Source: Candidatus Kuenenia stuttgartensis
GTDB taxonomy: Bacteria; Planctomycetota; Planctomycetia; Pirellulales; UBA1268
Reading direction: 5' to 3'
Assembly (NCBI GenBank): GCA_945891385.1
Contig: CAMDDJ010000021.1
Location: 1 to 47,688 of the forward strand
DNA length: 47,688 bases
A program made the translations under genes and the position numbers. Below are positions 19,114 to 26,552 of the stretch, piece after piece. Below the pieces are notes generated by a model that was not told the origin of the DNA, ran no database searches, and saw only the letters and a list, made by a program, of their open reading frames with translations. Each line of letters starts with the position of its first letter. Position 1 is the stretch's first letter.

Positions 19114-20685
19114 ATGGCCAAGCGACGTCCGATCCGCGACAAGCTCTTGCTGGGAGGACTCCTCGTCGGCGTGATGGTGGCTGCCCTGTCGGCCAGCAGC
19201 TTCCTCGGCGTCTATTCCTACCGCCGACTCGTCCGCGCGCTGTCGAGCCGAGCCGCTGAGCTGCCGCTCGCCGCGGAACTCGACGCCCGAGTGGCCACGC
19301 TCCGCCTGTCGCACGCCCGAGCCTTGGCCGGCGGCGACACGGCCGACGGCGTACTCGCCGGCGTGCGGGCCACGGCCGATGCCCTCGAGGCCTACTCGGC
19401 TGAACTGGAGGCGGGTGAGCTCGACGACGTTCCCTTCTCCGACCGCACCCGGGAGCGAGACACCGCCCGCCGGATCGCGTTGGGACTCTCCGCGCTCGAG
19501 CGGCTCGTGGCCGAGCCGACCGCCCCCTCGGCCACCGCGGAACGGGCCGTGCTCTTGGCCGCCGCCCCGCAGCTCGAGCGGCTGGCGGTGCTCACGGGCG
19601 AATTGCCCACCTTCCTGCAGCAGCGGCTCCACGATCTGGCCCACGAAGTGCGAGGCCGTTACCGCACGCTGATCGTGGTGACCTGGACGGCGGCGACCGC
19701 AGCGGGGGTGTTGCTCTGCGCGATCGGGGTCCTCACCTACCGCTGGGTGTTTCGGCCCCTGCGACTCCTGGGGCACGGCTCCCGCCGGGTGGCGGCTGGA
19801 GACTTCGACTATCGGATCCAGCTCGACACCCGCGACGAGATGGCGGAATTGGCCGATGCGCTCAACGACATGACCGAGCGGTTTCGGGAGATTCGCGACG
19901 ATCTGGACCGGCAGGTGCAGTTTCGCACCCGCGAGGTGATTCGCAGCGAGCAGCTCGCGAGCGTCGGGTTTCTGGCCGCCGGTGTGGCGCATGAGATCAA
20001 CAATCCGCTGGCATCGATCGCGATGTGCGCTGAGTCGCTCGAGAGCCGGATCGACGCGATGGCACCCCCGGAATCCGAGGCCCAGGTGGCCCGGCGGTAT
20101 CTCTCGCTGATCCAGAACGAGGCCTTCCGCTGCAAGGGGATCACGGAGAAGCTGCTCGACTTCTCCCGCCTGGGCGAGGTGCGGCGGCAGGCCACCGCCT
20201 TGGCGGCGCTGGTGACCGACGTGGCCGACATGCTGCGGCACGTGGGACGGTTCGCCGGTCGCCGGATCGAGATCGACGAGGGGCAGGATGTGCTCGTGAT
20301 GGTCAACCCGCAGGAGATCAAGCAGGTGGTGCTCAACCTGCTCGTCAACGCCCTCGACTCGATCGAGGAGACTGGGGTGGTGCGGGTGACGGCCCGCCGC
20401 TCGGGTGGCGAGGGGGTGCTCACGTTCAATGACGATGGCTGCGGCATGACGCCCGAGGTGCTCGAGCATCTCTTCGAGCCGTTCTTCACCCGGCGGAAAC
20501 AGGGGCAGGGCACCGGCCTCGGCCTCTCGATCGTGCACCGGATCGTCGCTGACCACGGCGGTCACATCGAGGCCGCCAGCGACGGCCCCGGCCGCGGCGC
20601 GACCTTCCGGGTGGCTCTGCCACTCGCCCAGATCGGGGCGGTGGCCGGCGACCCGCCCGGCACCGGGGCCGAGCGGGCGGCCTGA
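19114..20685 (+). CDS. Membrane sensor histidine kinase (HAMP, HisKA, HATPase)
   Basis: 523 residues, ATG 19114 with GAGGAGG at 19101-19107. Domain order: membrane segment 11-35, periplasmic sensor of about 150 residues without a recognised fold, membrane segment about 186-208, HAMP (FRPLRLLGHGSRRVAAGDFDY), dimerisation domain with H293 (GVAHEINNPLA), and ATP-binding domain (NLLVNALDSI, DDGCGM, FEPFFTRR, GTGLGLSIV). The sequence around H293 is the NtrB/AtoS-like subtype. The next gene is a sigma-54-type response regulator only 55 bases downstream, so they form a two-component pair. Signal unknown. Confidence 0.93.
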   Translation: MAKRRPIRDKLLLGGLLVGVMVAALSASSFLGVYSYRRLVRALSSRAAELPLAAELDARVATLRLSHARALAGGDTADGVLAGVRATADALEAYSAELEAGELDDVPFSDRTRERDTARRIALGLSALERLVAEPTAPSATAERAVLLAAAPQLERLAVLTGELPTFLQQRLHDLAHEVRGRYRTLIVVTWTAATAAGVLLCAIGVLTYRWVFRPLRLLGHGSRRVAAGDFDYRIQLDTRDEMAELADALNDMTERFREIRDDLDRQVQFRTREVIRSEQLASVGFLAAGVAHEINNPLASIAMCAESLESRIDAMAPPESEAQVARRYLSLIQNEAFRCKGITEKLLDFSRLGEVRRQATALAALVTDVADMLRHVGRFAGRRIEIDEGQDVLVMVNPQEIKQVVLNLLVNALDSIEETGVVRVTARRSGGEGVLTFNDDGCGMTPEVLEHLFEPFFTRRKQGQGTGLGLSIVHRIVADHGGHIEAASDGPGRGATFRVALPLAQIGAVAGDPPGTGAERAA

Positions 20686-20740
20686 CTGCCCGACGAGCCC
20701 GTGGCCGATGTGGATTCGACCAATCAAGACGATCGATTGA

Positions 20741-22189
20741 ATGGAGCGAAACGACGTGAAGCCCAACCCACGACCGATGCGAATCCTGTTCGCCGACGAC
20801 GAGCCCTCGATCCAGGAACTGATGCGGATCGAACTGCCTCGGCTCGGGCACGAGGCCACGGTCTGCCCCGATGGCAGCACGGCCCTCGCGGCCCTCGATC
20901 GCACCGCCTACGACTGCGTGGTGGTCGACCTCGACATGCCGGGCGTCGGTGGCATGGAGGTGATCGCCCGGGTGCGGGCCACCGCCCCCGATACCGAGGC
21001 GGTGATCATCACCGGCAAGTCGTCGGTCGAGACGGCGATCGAGGCAGTCCGGCAGGGAGTGTTTGAGTATCTCACGAAGCCCTGCCGACTGGCCGAGATC
21101 CAGGCGGTGCTCGAGCGGGTGCGCAAGCGGCGGGAGCTCACCAGCCGACTGCGAGCCCTGGAACGCCGCGTGCAGCGGGCCGAAGGAACCACGAACCTGG
21201 TCGGCGGATCAGCCGGCTTGGCCGGCGTGCGACGGCTCATCGACCGGGTTGCGGGTAGCGAAGCGGCTGTGCTCGTTCGGGGAGAGACGGGTACGGGCAA
21301 GGAACTCGTCGCGCGGGCGATCCATGAGGGGAGCCGCCGGGCAGGCGGGCCCTTGGTCGCCGTCAACTGCGGTGCGCTGCCCGAACACCTCGTCGAAAGC
21401 GAGCTCTTCGGCCATCGCAAGGGAGCCTTCACGGGCGCCGACGAGCACCGGGCCGGGCTCTTCGAGGTAGCCGACGGGGGCACGCTCTTTCTCGACGAGA
21501 TTGGCGAGTTGCCCCGAGCCCTGCAGTCTCGCCTGCTGCGAGTGCTCGAGAGCGGGGAGATTCGCCGGGTCGGCGACAACCATCCGATCACCGTCGACGT
21601 GCGGCTGGTCTGCGCCACCCACCGGCCGCTCGAGGAGATGGCCCGGGCTGGTGAGTTTCGCGAAGACCTTCTCTTCCGGATCAACACCTTCGAGATCACG
21701 GTGCCTCCCCTACGCGATCGCCAGGGCGACATTCCGGCCCTCGTCGACCACTTCGTCCGCCGGGGCTGGCCGCAGACGCCGCCGCAGGCCGAGGTGATCG
21801 CGGCCGAGGCCTTGGCGGCGCTCGAGGCGCACGACTGGCCGGGCAATGTTCGGGAACTCGCCAATGTGGTCGAGCACGCGCTTGTGCTCTGCGACGAACT
21901 CCCCCTCGTGCCCGAGCACCTGCCGGCGCGGCTGGTCGGCCGGCTACCGGCGGAACCTCGGGCTCGGTCGAGTTCTCAGCCCGCCGCGGCACTCCAGGAG
22001 CCGGGCCATGCGGGAGAACCCGACCGACCGCAGACGCTCCGAGAACTCGAGATCGAGGCTATTCTTCAAGGCCTCGAGCGAAACGACGGCAATAAGCCGC
22101 GAACCGCCGAGGAATTGGGCATCAGCCTCAAAACGCTCTACAACAAACTGCACCAGATCCAGGGCGGAACTCTGGAGAAACCTGCCTGA
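20741..22189 (+). CDS. NtrC-family sigma-54-dependent response regulator
   Basis: 482 residues. The receiver domain has the acidic pair D19/D20 and phosphoacceptor D63 (VVVDLDMPG) with YLTKPC. The AAA+ domain has GETGTGKE (Walker A), an intact GAFTGA loop that contacts sigma-54, and LFLDEIGEL. The C-terminus is a Fis-like helix-turn-helix (TAEELGISLKTLYNKL). It should activate sigma-54 promoters when phosphorylated by the adjacent kinase. The start is uncertain: ATG 20741 has no evident ribosome site, whereas GTG 20756, five codons later, has GGAG at 20743-20746. No sigma-54 promoter was recognised in the window. Confidence 0.93.
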   Translation: MERNDVKPNPRPMRILFADDEPSIQELMRIELPRLGHEATVCPDGSTALAALDRTAYDCVVVDLDMPGVGGMEVIARVRATAPDTEAVIITGKSSVETAIEAVRQGVFEYLTKPCRLAEIQAVLERVRKRRELTSRLRALERRVQRAEGTTNLVGGSAGLAGVRRLIDRVAGSEAAVLVRGETGTGKELVARAIHEGSRRAGGPLVAVNCGALPEHLVESELFGHRKGAFTGADEHRAGLFEVADGGTLFLDEIGELPRALQSRLLRVLESGEIRRVGDNHPITVDVRLVCATHRPLEEMARAGEFREDLLFRINTFEITVPPLRDRQGDIPALVDHFVRRGWPQTPPQAEVIAAEALAALEAHDWPGNVRELANVVEHALVLCDELPLVPEHLPARLVGRLPAEPRARSSSQPAAALQEPGHAGEPDRPQTLRELEIEAILQGLERNDGNKPRTAEELGISLKTLYNKLHQIQGGTLEKPA

Positions 22190-22198
22190 CGGCAGCGA

Positions 22199-22954
22199 TC
22201 AGGTCTTGCGGACCACGCCCACGAGCACGCCCAGCACCTTGGCGTTTTGCACGTAGATCGGCTTCATCGAGGAATTCGCGGGCTGCAGCCGAATCCGATC
22301 CCGCTCAGGAAACCATTGCTTGAGCGTGGCCTCGCCATCTTCCGTCTGGGCGACCACGATATCGCCCGCATGGGCCGAATGCTTCTTCTGGATCACCACC
22401 CAGTCACCATCGGCGATCTGGGCATCGATCATCGACTCCCCCATCACCTTGAGCACGAAGTGGTTTTCGCGATTGAAGAGGTCTTCGAAGTTGATCCGCT
22501 CGGCCTGCTCCTCCGCCGGCCGGAGCGTGCCGGCGGCGACCCAGCCGGCCATGTGAAGCCCCCGCAGGTGTGCGGGCTCGTTGACCAGTTCGATCGCCCG
22601 CGACATGTTCTTGCCGCGGGTAATCAGCCCCTTCCGCTCGAGCGCCTTGAGATGGCAGACCACGCCGTTGGGTGAGCGAATCTTGAAGGCCAGCCCGATC
22701 TCACGAACCGTCGGGCCATAGCCGCGGGAATGGATCTTGTCACGGATGAACGCGTAGATCTCCATCTGCCGCTCCGTGGGCGCGTCGCTCTCGTCTTCGG
22801 CAACGGTCGTGCGGAGCCCAAAGGGATCGCCCTGGAGGGCCGACGTGGCGGCCGCGACCCGACTCCGCTTGTGCCGCTCGGCGACGGCCGCCTTGGTGGC
22901 CTTGGTCGAGCGGGTCTTGGCGGGGCGGGTTGCAGCGGTCTTTCGCTTGGCCAT
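22199..22954 (-). CDS. lexA: LexA repressor with extended N-terminus
   Basis: LexA represses the DNA-damage response and cleaves itself when RecA is activated. The 251-residue protein has the winged-helix domain (TERQMEIYAFI to SRAIELV, residues 60-123), a cleavage site A141-G142 (GWVAAGTL), and the Ser-Lys dyad S174 (MGESMIDAQ) and K212 (EATLKQW). The first 57 residues are an added lysine- and alanine-rich tail (KRKTAATRPAKTRSTKATK) not found in usual LexA of about 200 residues. That tail looks like the basic tails of DNA-binding proteins. A palindrome at 23012-23024 overlaps the probable promoter, consistent with autoregulation. It converges with the response regulator gene. Confidence 0.93.
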   Translation of the reverse strand: MAKRKTAATRPAKTRSTKATKAAVAERHKRSRVAAATSALQGDPFGLRTTVAEDESDAPTERQMEIYAFIRDKIHSRGYGPTVREIGLAFKIRSPNGVVCHLKALERKGLITRGKNMSRAIELVNEPAHLRGLHMAGWVAAGTLRPAEEQAERINFEDLFNRENHFVLKVMGESMIDAQIADGDWVVIQKKHSAHAGDIVVAQTEDGEATLKQWFPERDRIRLQPANSSMKPIYVQNAKVLGVLVGVVRKT

Positions 22955-23011
22955 GGTGCTTCAGCGGCGTCGGCCGAATTCCTTGGGGTGATCGGGAAAA
23001 ATTGTGAACGC

Positions 23012-23043
23012 TAGTATCTTACTATACCCACGTGCACCGTCAA
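23012..23043 (-). promoter_or_regulatory. lexA promoter with overlapping palindromic candidate operator
   Basis: On the minus strand there is TTGACG (23043-23038), a 16-base spacer and TAAGAT (23021-23016), a reasonable sigma-70-type promoter pointing to lexA. The perfect palindrome TAGTATCTTACTA (23012-23024; TAGTA-N3-TACTA) exactly spans the -10 box. It is AT-rich in a GC-rich window. The site is inferred to be a LexA operator from position and symmetry; it does not match the CTG-N10-CAG or GAAC-N4-GTTC consensus types. Confidence 0.6.
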
Positions 23044-23093
23044 GTGGGTTTGTGGCGGTGGCCGCCGTCGTGGCGGATTGAGGGCCGGAGGCA

Positions 23094-23206
23094 ATGCCAA
23101 CTGGTGGGTCGGGATGGCGCATCCCCCGTTGCCGGTCATGGCCCGGCGATGCGGGACAGAAGTCATGTCAACTGGTAGGTCGGGATTGCCCGTGCCCCGT
23201 CGCCGG
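23094..23206. repeat. Imperfect tandem repeat, 71-base period
   Basis: Segments 23094-23135 and 23165-23206 match at 35 of 42 positions (shared AACTGGT, GGTCGGGAT). The second copy runs into the left end of the MITE-like element at 23177. The first copy contains a small perfect hairpin, GGGATG-GCG-CATCCC. Confidence 0.65.
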
Positions 23207-23346
23207 ACGTTCGCTATGGGCATCCTGCCCTGCGCTCACTCGGATGCAGACTTCGCTGCGCAACGGGCACCGAGACGCTGAAGGCGGCTTGGTCGGCTGC
23301 GCTCGTCTGCATACGCCGGCTCTCGGGGCACGGGCAACCCCGACCT
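23177..23346. mobile_element. MITE-like element with 23-base terminal inverted repeats, family 2
   Basis: The left end (23177-23199, beginning AGGTCGGGATTGCCCGTG) and the right end (23324-23346) are inverted repeats with one mismatch over 23 bases. The 170-base element encodes no credible protein. After the left end it shares CGCCGGACGTTCGCT and a similar GCATCCTGC stretch with the element at 44000-44124, which shows a family. No target-site duplication was obvious. It could also be a long cruciform-forming repeat rather than a transposable element. Confidence 0.6.
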
Positions 23347-23528
23347 GGCGAGGCGTTTGAAGTGTCCGAAGCGGCCCAAATCTTCAGGCACGCAGCGGGC
23401 AACGCCCGCGCAGCGTGCCATCCGCGTCGCCCCGCCTCGACGGACATCCGCGCAGGCGAGGTAAACAATTCTCAGCGAACGCACGCCATCGGCCGCCTGG
23501 AAGGCGGCCGGCCGGGCGGAGGCCCGGC

Positions 23529-23562
23529 AAGCCCGCCGGGGCCATGGATGGCCCGCCGGGCG
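23529..23562 (-). repeat. Structured hairpin unit 1 behind rpsG
   Basis: A 34-base hairpin whose loop region GGGGCCATGGATGGCC is shared with the unit at 23643-23676. Compared with unit 2, four stem pairs differ on both sides so that pairing is kept (by my pairing: G-C to C-G, C-G to T-A twice, C-G to G-C). One unpaired G is conserved in the 5' arm. This pattern suggests selection on structure. Confidence 0.65.
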
Positions 23563-23642
23563 ATAACACGGCCGCGTTTCGCCTGGTCTTACCAGGCGAG
23601 GTAGCTGCAGGAGGCAGCCGAACTGCGAAGCAGTTCAACCCC

Positions 23643-23676
23643 AAGGCTGCTCGGGCCATGGATGGCCGAGCAGCCG
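23643..23676 (-). repeat. Structured hairpin unit 2 behind rpsG
   Basis: Same length and layout as the unit at 23529-23562, 114 bases away. The stem GGCTGCTCGG...CCGAGCAGCC pairs fully except for one bulged G. Each unit is accompanied by a CGCCTGGTCTTACCAGGCG hairpin on its rpsG-proximal side, so the repeat is a two-hairpin module. Confidence 0.65.
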
Positions 23677-23685
23677 TGAAGCAGA

Positions 23686-23716
23686 GCATTTCGCCTGGTC
23701 TTACCAGGCGAAATGC
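23686..23716 (-). terminator. Perfect 14-bp hairpin across the rpsG stop codon
   Basis: Arms 23686-23699 and 23703-23716 are perfectly complementary (GCATTTCGCCTGGT on one side) with a 3-base loop. The rpsG stop codon is at 23701-23703, so the last codons of rpsG lie in the stem. It could be a terminator or a 3'-end stabiliser; there is no following U-tract. A shorter copy is at 23578-23600. Confidence 0.5.
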
Positions 23717-24171
23717 GCGAAGGCCTTGTTCGCGTCAGCCATGCGATGGACGTTTTCCCGCTTGGTGACGGCGGCACCCTCTCGCTTGTAGGCAGCGATG
23801 ATCTCTTCGGCCAGCTTCTCGTGGGTGGCGCGGCCCTTCTTCTCGCGGACGGCCTGGAGGAGCCAACGGATGGCGAGCGACTGCTGGCGGTTTCGGTTGA
23901 CCTGCATCGGCACCTGATAGGCGGCACCACCGACTCGCTTTGACCGGACCTCGACCGCCGGCTTGATGTTTTCAATGGCGCGGTTGAAGACCTCGATCGG
24001 CTCCGCGTCGTTGATCTTCTTGGCGACAATTTCCATGGCCCGGTAGAAGATCCCCTGGGAGACGCTCTTCTTGCCGTCTTCCATCAGGCAGTTGACGAAT
24101 TTGCTCGCCAGGAGCGATCCGAACTTCGGATCGGGGCGGAGTTGCGTGCGGCTGGCTGTGATGCTTCCCAT
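23701..24171 (-). CDS. rpsG: 30S ribosomal protein S7
   Basis: Primary 16S rRNA-binding protein that organises the head of the small subunit. The 156-residue product has the S7 signature [17 protein letters not shown] and ends in the family-typical [15 protein letters not shown]. rpsL lies 60 bases upstream on the same strand, the start of a str-type operon. fusA and tufA, which often follow, are absent here; instead the hairpin block and lexA come next. Confidence 0.97.
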   Translation of the reverse strand: MGSITASRTQLRPDPKFGSLLASKFVNCLMEDGKKSVSQGIFYRAMEIVAKKINDAEPIEVFNRAIENIKPAVEVRSKRVGGAAYQVPMQVNRNRQQSLAIRWLLQAVREKKGRATHEKLAEEIIAAYKREGAAVTKRENVHRMADANKAFAHFAW

Positions 24172-24231
24172 TCGTGTGACTCGACGTGTGGCTGGTGGTG
24201 GTGGGGTGCGTGCTGGAGGTCGGAGAGACGA

Positions 24232-24600
24232 CTAGCCCTTCTTGGCGCCATAGAGGCTGCGAGACTGCTTCCGGCCCTGCACGCCGAGCGTGTCGAGGGC
24301 ACCGCGGATGATGTGGTATCGCACACCGGGCAGGTCGCGAACTCGGCCGCCGCGGACGAGCACGATCGAGTGCTCCTGCAGGTTGTGGCCTTCGCCCGGA
24401 ATGTAGACGGTCACTTCCTTCTTATTGGAGAGCCGCACGCGGGCGATCTTCCGCAGAGCCGAATTCGGCTTCTTGGGGGTCATCGTCCGCACCTGGAGGC
24501 AGACACCCCGCTTCTGCGGGCACTTGTCGAGCACCGGCGACTTGGAGAACTTCCGCTTGGGGCGGCGACGGTTGCGAATCAGTTGGCTGATCGTGGGCAT
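24232..24600 (-). CDS. rpsL: 30S ribosomal protein S12
   Basis: 122 residues from ATG 24600. Decoding-centre protein. The sequence [45 protein letters not shown] and [19 protein letters not shown] are typical S12. The KPNSA loop and the PGVRYH loop, where streptomycin-resistance changes occur in other species, look wild type. The frame upstream of ATG 24600 is open but unrelated to S12. It is co-directional with fhcC upstream and rpsG downstream. Confidence 0.97.
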   Translation of the reverse strand: MPTISQLIRNRRRPKRKFSKSPVLDKCPQKRGVCLQVRTMTPKKPNSALRKIARVRLSNKKEVTVYIPGEGHNLQEHSIVLVRGGRVRDLPGVRYHIIRGALDTLGVQGRKQSRSLYGAKKG

Positions 24601-24713
24601 GCAAAAATCTTCTGGAGAGGATCGTGATCGGCGAGCCTTGAAGGATAACCGACTGTTGTCGCGAGCGGAAGCGGCCCTGCCATCGGTTTTTCTGGTCGGT
24701 GGCTTGCCTCTCG

Positions 24714-25541
24714 TCAGGCCTGGTTTGGATGGAGAATTTCGCCACGGCCGCCCGTGAGCATGTCGCCGTGCCACTGCCGCCAGCGCGGGGGCAGGGGGGT
24801 TGTTGCCTGAAAACCAGCCCGGGCGAGCCGGCGGAGCAGGATCGCGAGAAAGGGGGGGGTCCAGGCCGTCCCGCGGCGGAAACAGGCGGGCATGTCCGGC
24901 CGCTCCGTAAGGAACACAATCGACCCGCGACGCATCCCGAGGCCGGGATGCCGACCCGAACGGCCCCCTACGACGAGGATTCCCGACCGCATCTCAAACC
25001 CGGCCGCCGCATCGCAGGATCCGCCGATGGCGAGAATCCCACGCCGCATCCGGGCTCCGGCCAGGTGGCCGGCATCGCCGGCAACGACCACGATGCCGCC
25101 TCGCAGGCCGGCCTCGCTGCCCGGCAGTGCCGCCGCCGCGTTGTCGCCGGTTCTGCCTGCTACGCGCACCCGGCCGCCGGTCATCTCGCAGGCCAGCCAG
25201 TCGCCGGCATCGCCTTCAATCTCGAGTTGGCCGCCCGTCATGCCTTCGGCTGCGTGGCGTCCCACGCTGCCCCGAACCGTGATTCGCCCCGACCCCATGC
25301 CGGCAGCGACGGAGTGAACTCGGGAAAAGTTGCCCCGGCACTCGATCCGCCCATCGGCCGCGGAGCCCGACACACGAAACGCGTCGCCGAGGTCACAGGG
25401 CCGCTCGTCGGCCCGGATCGAAAGCCTTCGGATATCGTCGAGCGGCAGCGGAGCGAGTCGCTCAGGAAGGACGCCCGTCAGGTCGATCGAGAGCGGCCCG
25501 CCCTGGGCGGCATCGGTGCTGGGGACGAGGCAGAGCGGCAT
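24714..25541 (-). CDS. fhcC: Formylmethanofuran dehydrogenase subunit C-like protein
   Basis: 275 residues. The middle is a right-handed parallel beta-helix of GXGXG type with regular 19-20-residue turns ([78 protein letters not shown]). This is the FwdC/FhcC subunit. In methylotrophs and planctomycetes the Fhc complex hydrolyses formyl-tetrahydromethanopterin to formate. Subunits A, B and D are not in the window, so they must be elsewhere or the complex is incomplete. It lies 113 bases upstream of rpsL on the same strand, an odd neighbour. The C-terminal tail is basic. Confidence 0.88.
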   Translation of the reverse strand: MPLCLVPSTDAAQGGPLSIDLTGVLPERLAPLPLDDIRRLSIRADERPCDLGDAFRVSGSAADGRIECRGNFSRVHSVAAGMGSGRITVRGSVGRHAAEGMTGGQLEIEGDAGDWLACEMTGGRVRVAGRTGDNAAAALPGSEAGLRGGIVVVAGDAGHLAGARMRRGILAIGGSCDAAAGFEMRSGILVVGGRSGRHPGLGMRRGSIVFLTERPDMPACFRRGTAWTPPFLAILLRRLARAGFQATTPLPPRWRQWHGDMLTGGRGEILHPNQA

Positions 25542-25700
25542 TGGATGGAACCAGGCTCGGACACAGAGGCCGCGAGGGGCCGCGGACGCTCCATCGCCCG
25601 CATTCCCAGCATAGTGTCCGCCACCCCGGCCGGGCCGGGCCTGCCGGTCACGAACCGGAAGCCGTGACTGGCAGACCGCAGCCCTGTGGCCGAGGCGGGG

Positions 25701-26183
25701 TCAGGACGCGCGCACCTCGACCCGGCGTGGGACGTTGGCGACGGCCTTCGGACAGGTCACCGTCAGCACGCCATCGACGAGTCGGGCTTCGACGCGACTG
25801 GGATCGACGGCCACCGGCAGCGGTAGCCGCCGCTCGAAATCGCCCATGCCCCGCTCGCGGCGGTGCCAGGTGATCGGCCGGTCGCTCGCCGCCGCTTCGC
25901 TCGCCGCCGCGGCCTCACCCGGAGTCTCGCCGGCGCGCGAGCCCTTGAGGACGAGTTCTTCGGCGGTGACCGACAGGTTGACGTCTTCCACCCGAAGCCC
26001 GGGGAGTTCGGCCTCGAGAATCAGAGCCTCCGCGGTCTCCCGCAGATTGACCGGGGGGAAGGCTCCGACGGGCCGCAGGCCTAGATCGGAGAAGGGTGGC
26101 GCTGCGGTGAGGCTGGTCCACAGGCGATCGAGTTCATCACGCATTTCGAGCGGCACGGCAAAGCCCGCGCGGAACGTCTTCAT
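25701..26183 (-). CDS. Hsp20/alpha-crystallin small heat-shock protein
   Basis: 160 residues from ATG 26183, preceded by AAGGAG on the minus strand (near 26195). The alpha-crystallin domain spans residues 45-155: PPVNLRETAEALILEAELPGL, LSVTAEELVLKG, and the closing VDGVLTVTCPKA. ATP-independent holdase chaperone that binds unfolding proteins. The loop between strands contains an alanine/glutamate-rich insertion (GETPGEAAAASEAAASD). No CIRCE element or other heat-shock operator was recognised upstream. Confidence 0.92.
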   Translation of the reverse strand: MKTFRAGFAVPLEMRDELDRLWTSLTAAPPFSDLGLRPVGAFPPVNLRETAEALILEAELPGLRVEDVNLSVTAEELVLKGSRAGETPGEAAAASEAAASDRPITWHRRERGMGDFERRLPLPVAVDPSRVEARLVDGVLTVTCPKAVANVPRRVEVRAS

Positions 26184-26552
26184 CGGAAGTGTCTCCTTCA
26201 GGCAGGGAAAACGATCAGAAAAGGTCTGGCGATCCACGGTCGGCTCCGCGGCGACGCTGCCGCGAATCCGACGGGTTCCATTTGCAAACAGCGTGCCGAA
26301 CGCGGGTGAACGGCCGAACACCGAACGAGGTCTCGCGAAATGGCCGAAAAACCCGGGGTCGAGGGAACGCCGGTCGCGACCCTGAGGATGAAACGGGTCG
26401 TGTCGACTGTCACCCTGGCAGTCGCGACCGATCGCCGGCTGCCAGCGGTTGTGGGGGGGTGGTCATTCCCTATACTGCCGCCCGGAGCACCGGCCGCAGG
26501 AAGCGCGGGGCCGGAGTTCGGTGCGATCGCCAGGATCCGGAGAGGGACTTTC
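26184..26552. other. Divergent intergenic region between hsp20 and the lipid cluster
   Basis: 369 bases without a credible gene. On the plus strand TTGTGG (26449-26454), a 16-base spacer and TATACT (26471-26476) make a plausible promoter for the downstream fabZ-like gene. The leader is rich in GC. Nothing else was recognised. Confidence 0.6.
26449..26476 (+). promoter_or_regulatory. Candidate sigma-70-type promoter of the fabZ-acp-fabZ-fabF cluster
   Basis: TTGTGG-N16-TATACT, 76 bases before the start codon of the first gene. The -10 box stands out because the surroundings are GC-rich. Assignment is by eye. Confidence 0.5.

Larger units (their letters stand above)
23347..23700. other. Gene-free block dense in hairpins between lexA and rpsG
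   Basis: No convincing gene. Hairpins seen: 23387-23419 (GGCACGC with GCGTGCC), GGCCGCCT-GGA-AGGCGGCC near 23492, GCCGGGC-GGAG-GCCCGGC near 23511, the covarying pair at 23529-23562 and 23643-23676, GAACTGC-GAA-GCAGTTC at 23620-23636, and CGCCTGGT-CTT-ACCAGGCG at 23579-23598. On the rpsG transcript all of these would lie in the 3' region. No U-tract follows any of them, so classical terminators are not indicated. Confidence 0.65.

Noticed and set aside
18694..20904. Open frame of 736 codons on the minus strand
   Set aside because: Antisense to the histidine kinase, whose H, N, G1 and G2 motifs are complete.
23347..23700. Possible CRISPR array or small-protein genes in the lexA-rpsG gap
   Set aside because: The repeats are two-fold hairpin units with different spacing and no regular spacers; the short frames have no support.
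25542..25700. Possible tRNA or small RNA between fhcC and hsp20
   Set aside because: No cloverleaf, no TTCGANTC-type loop in a suitable context and no CCA end; GC-rich stems only.
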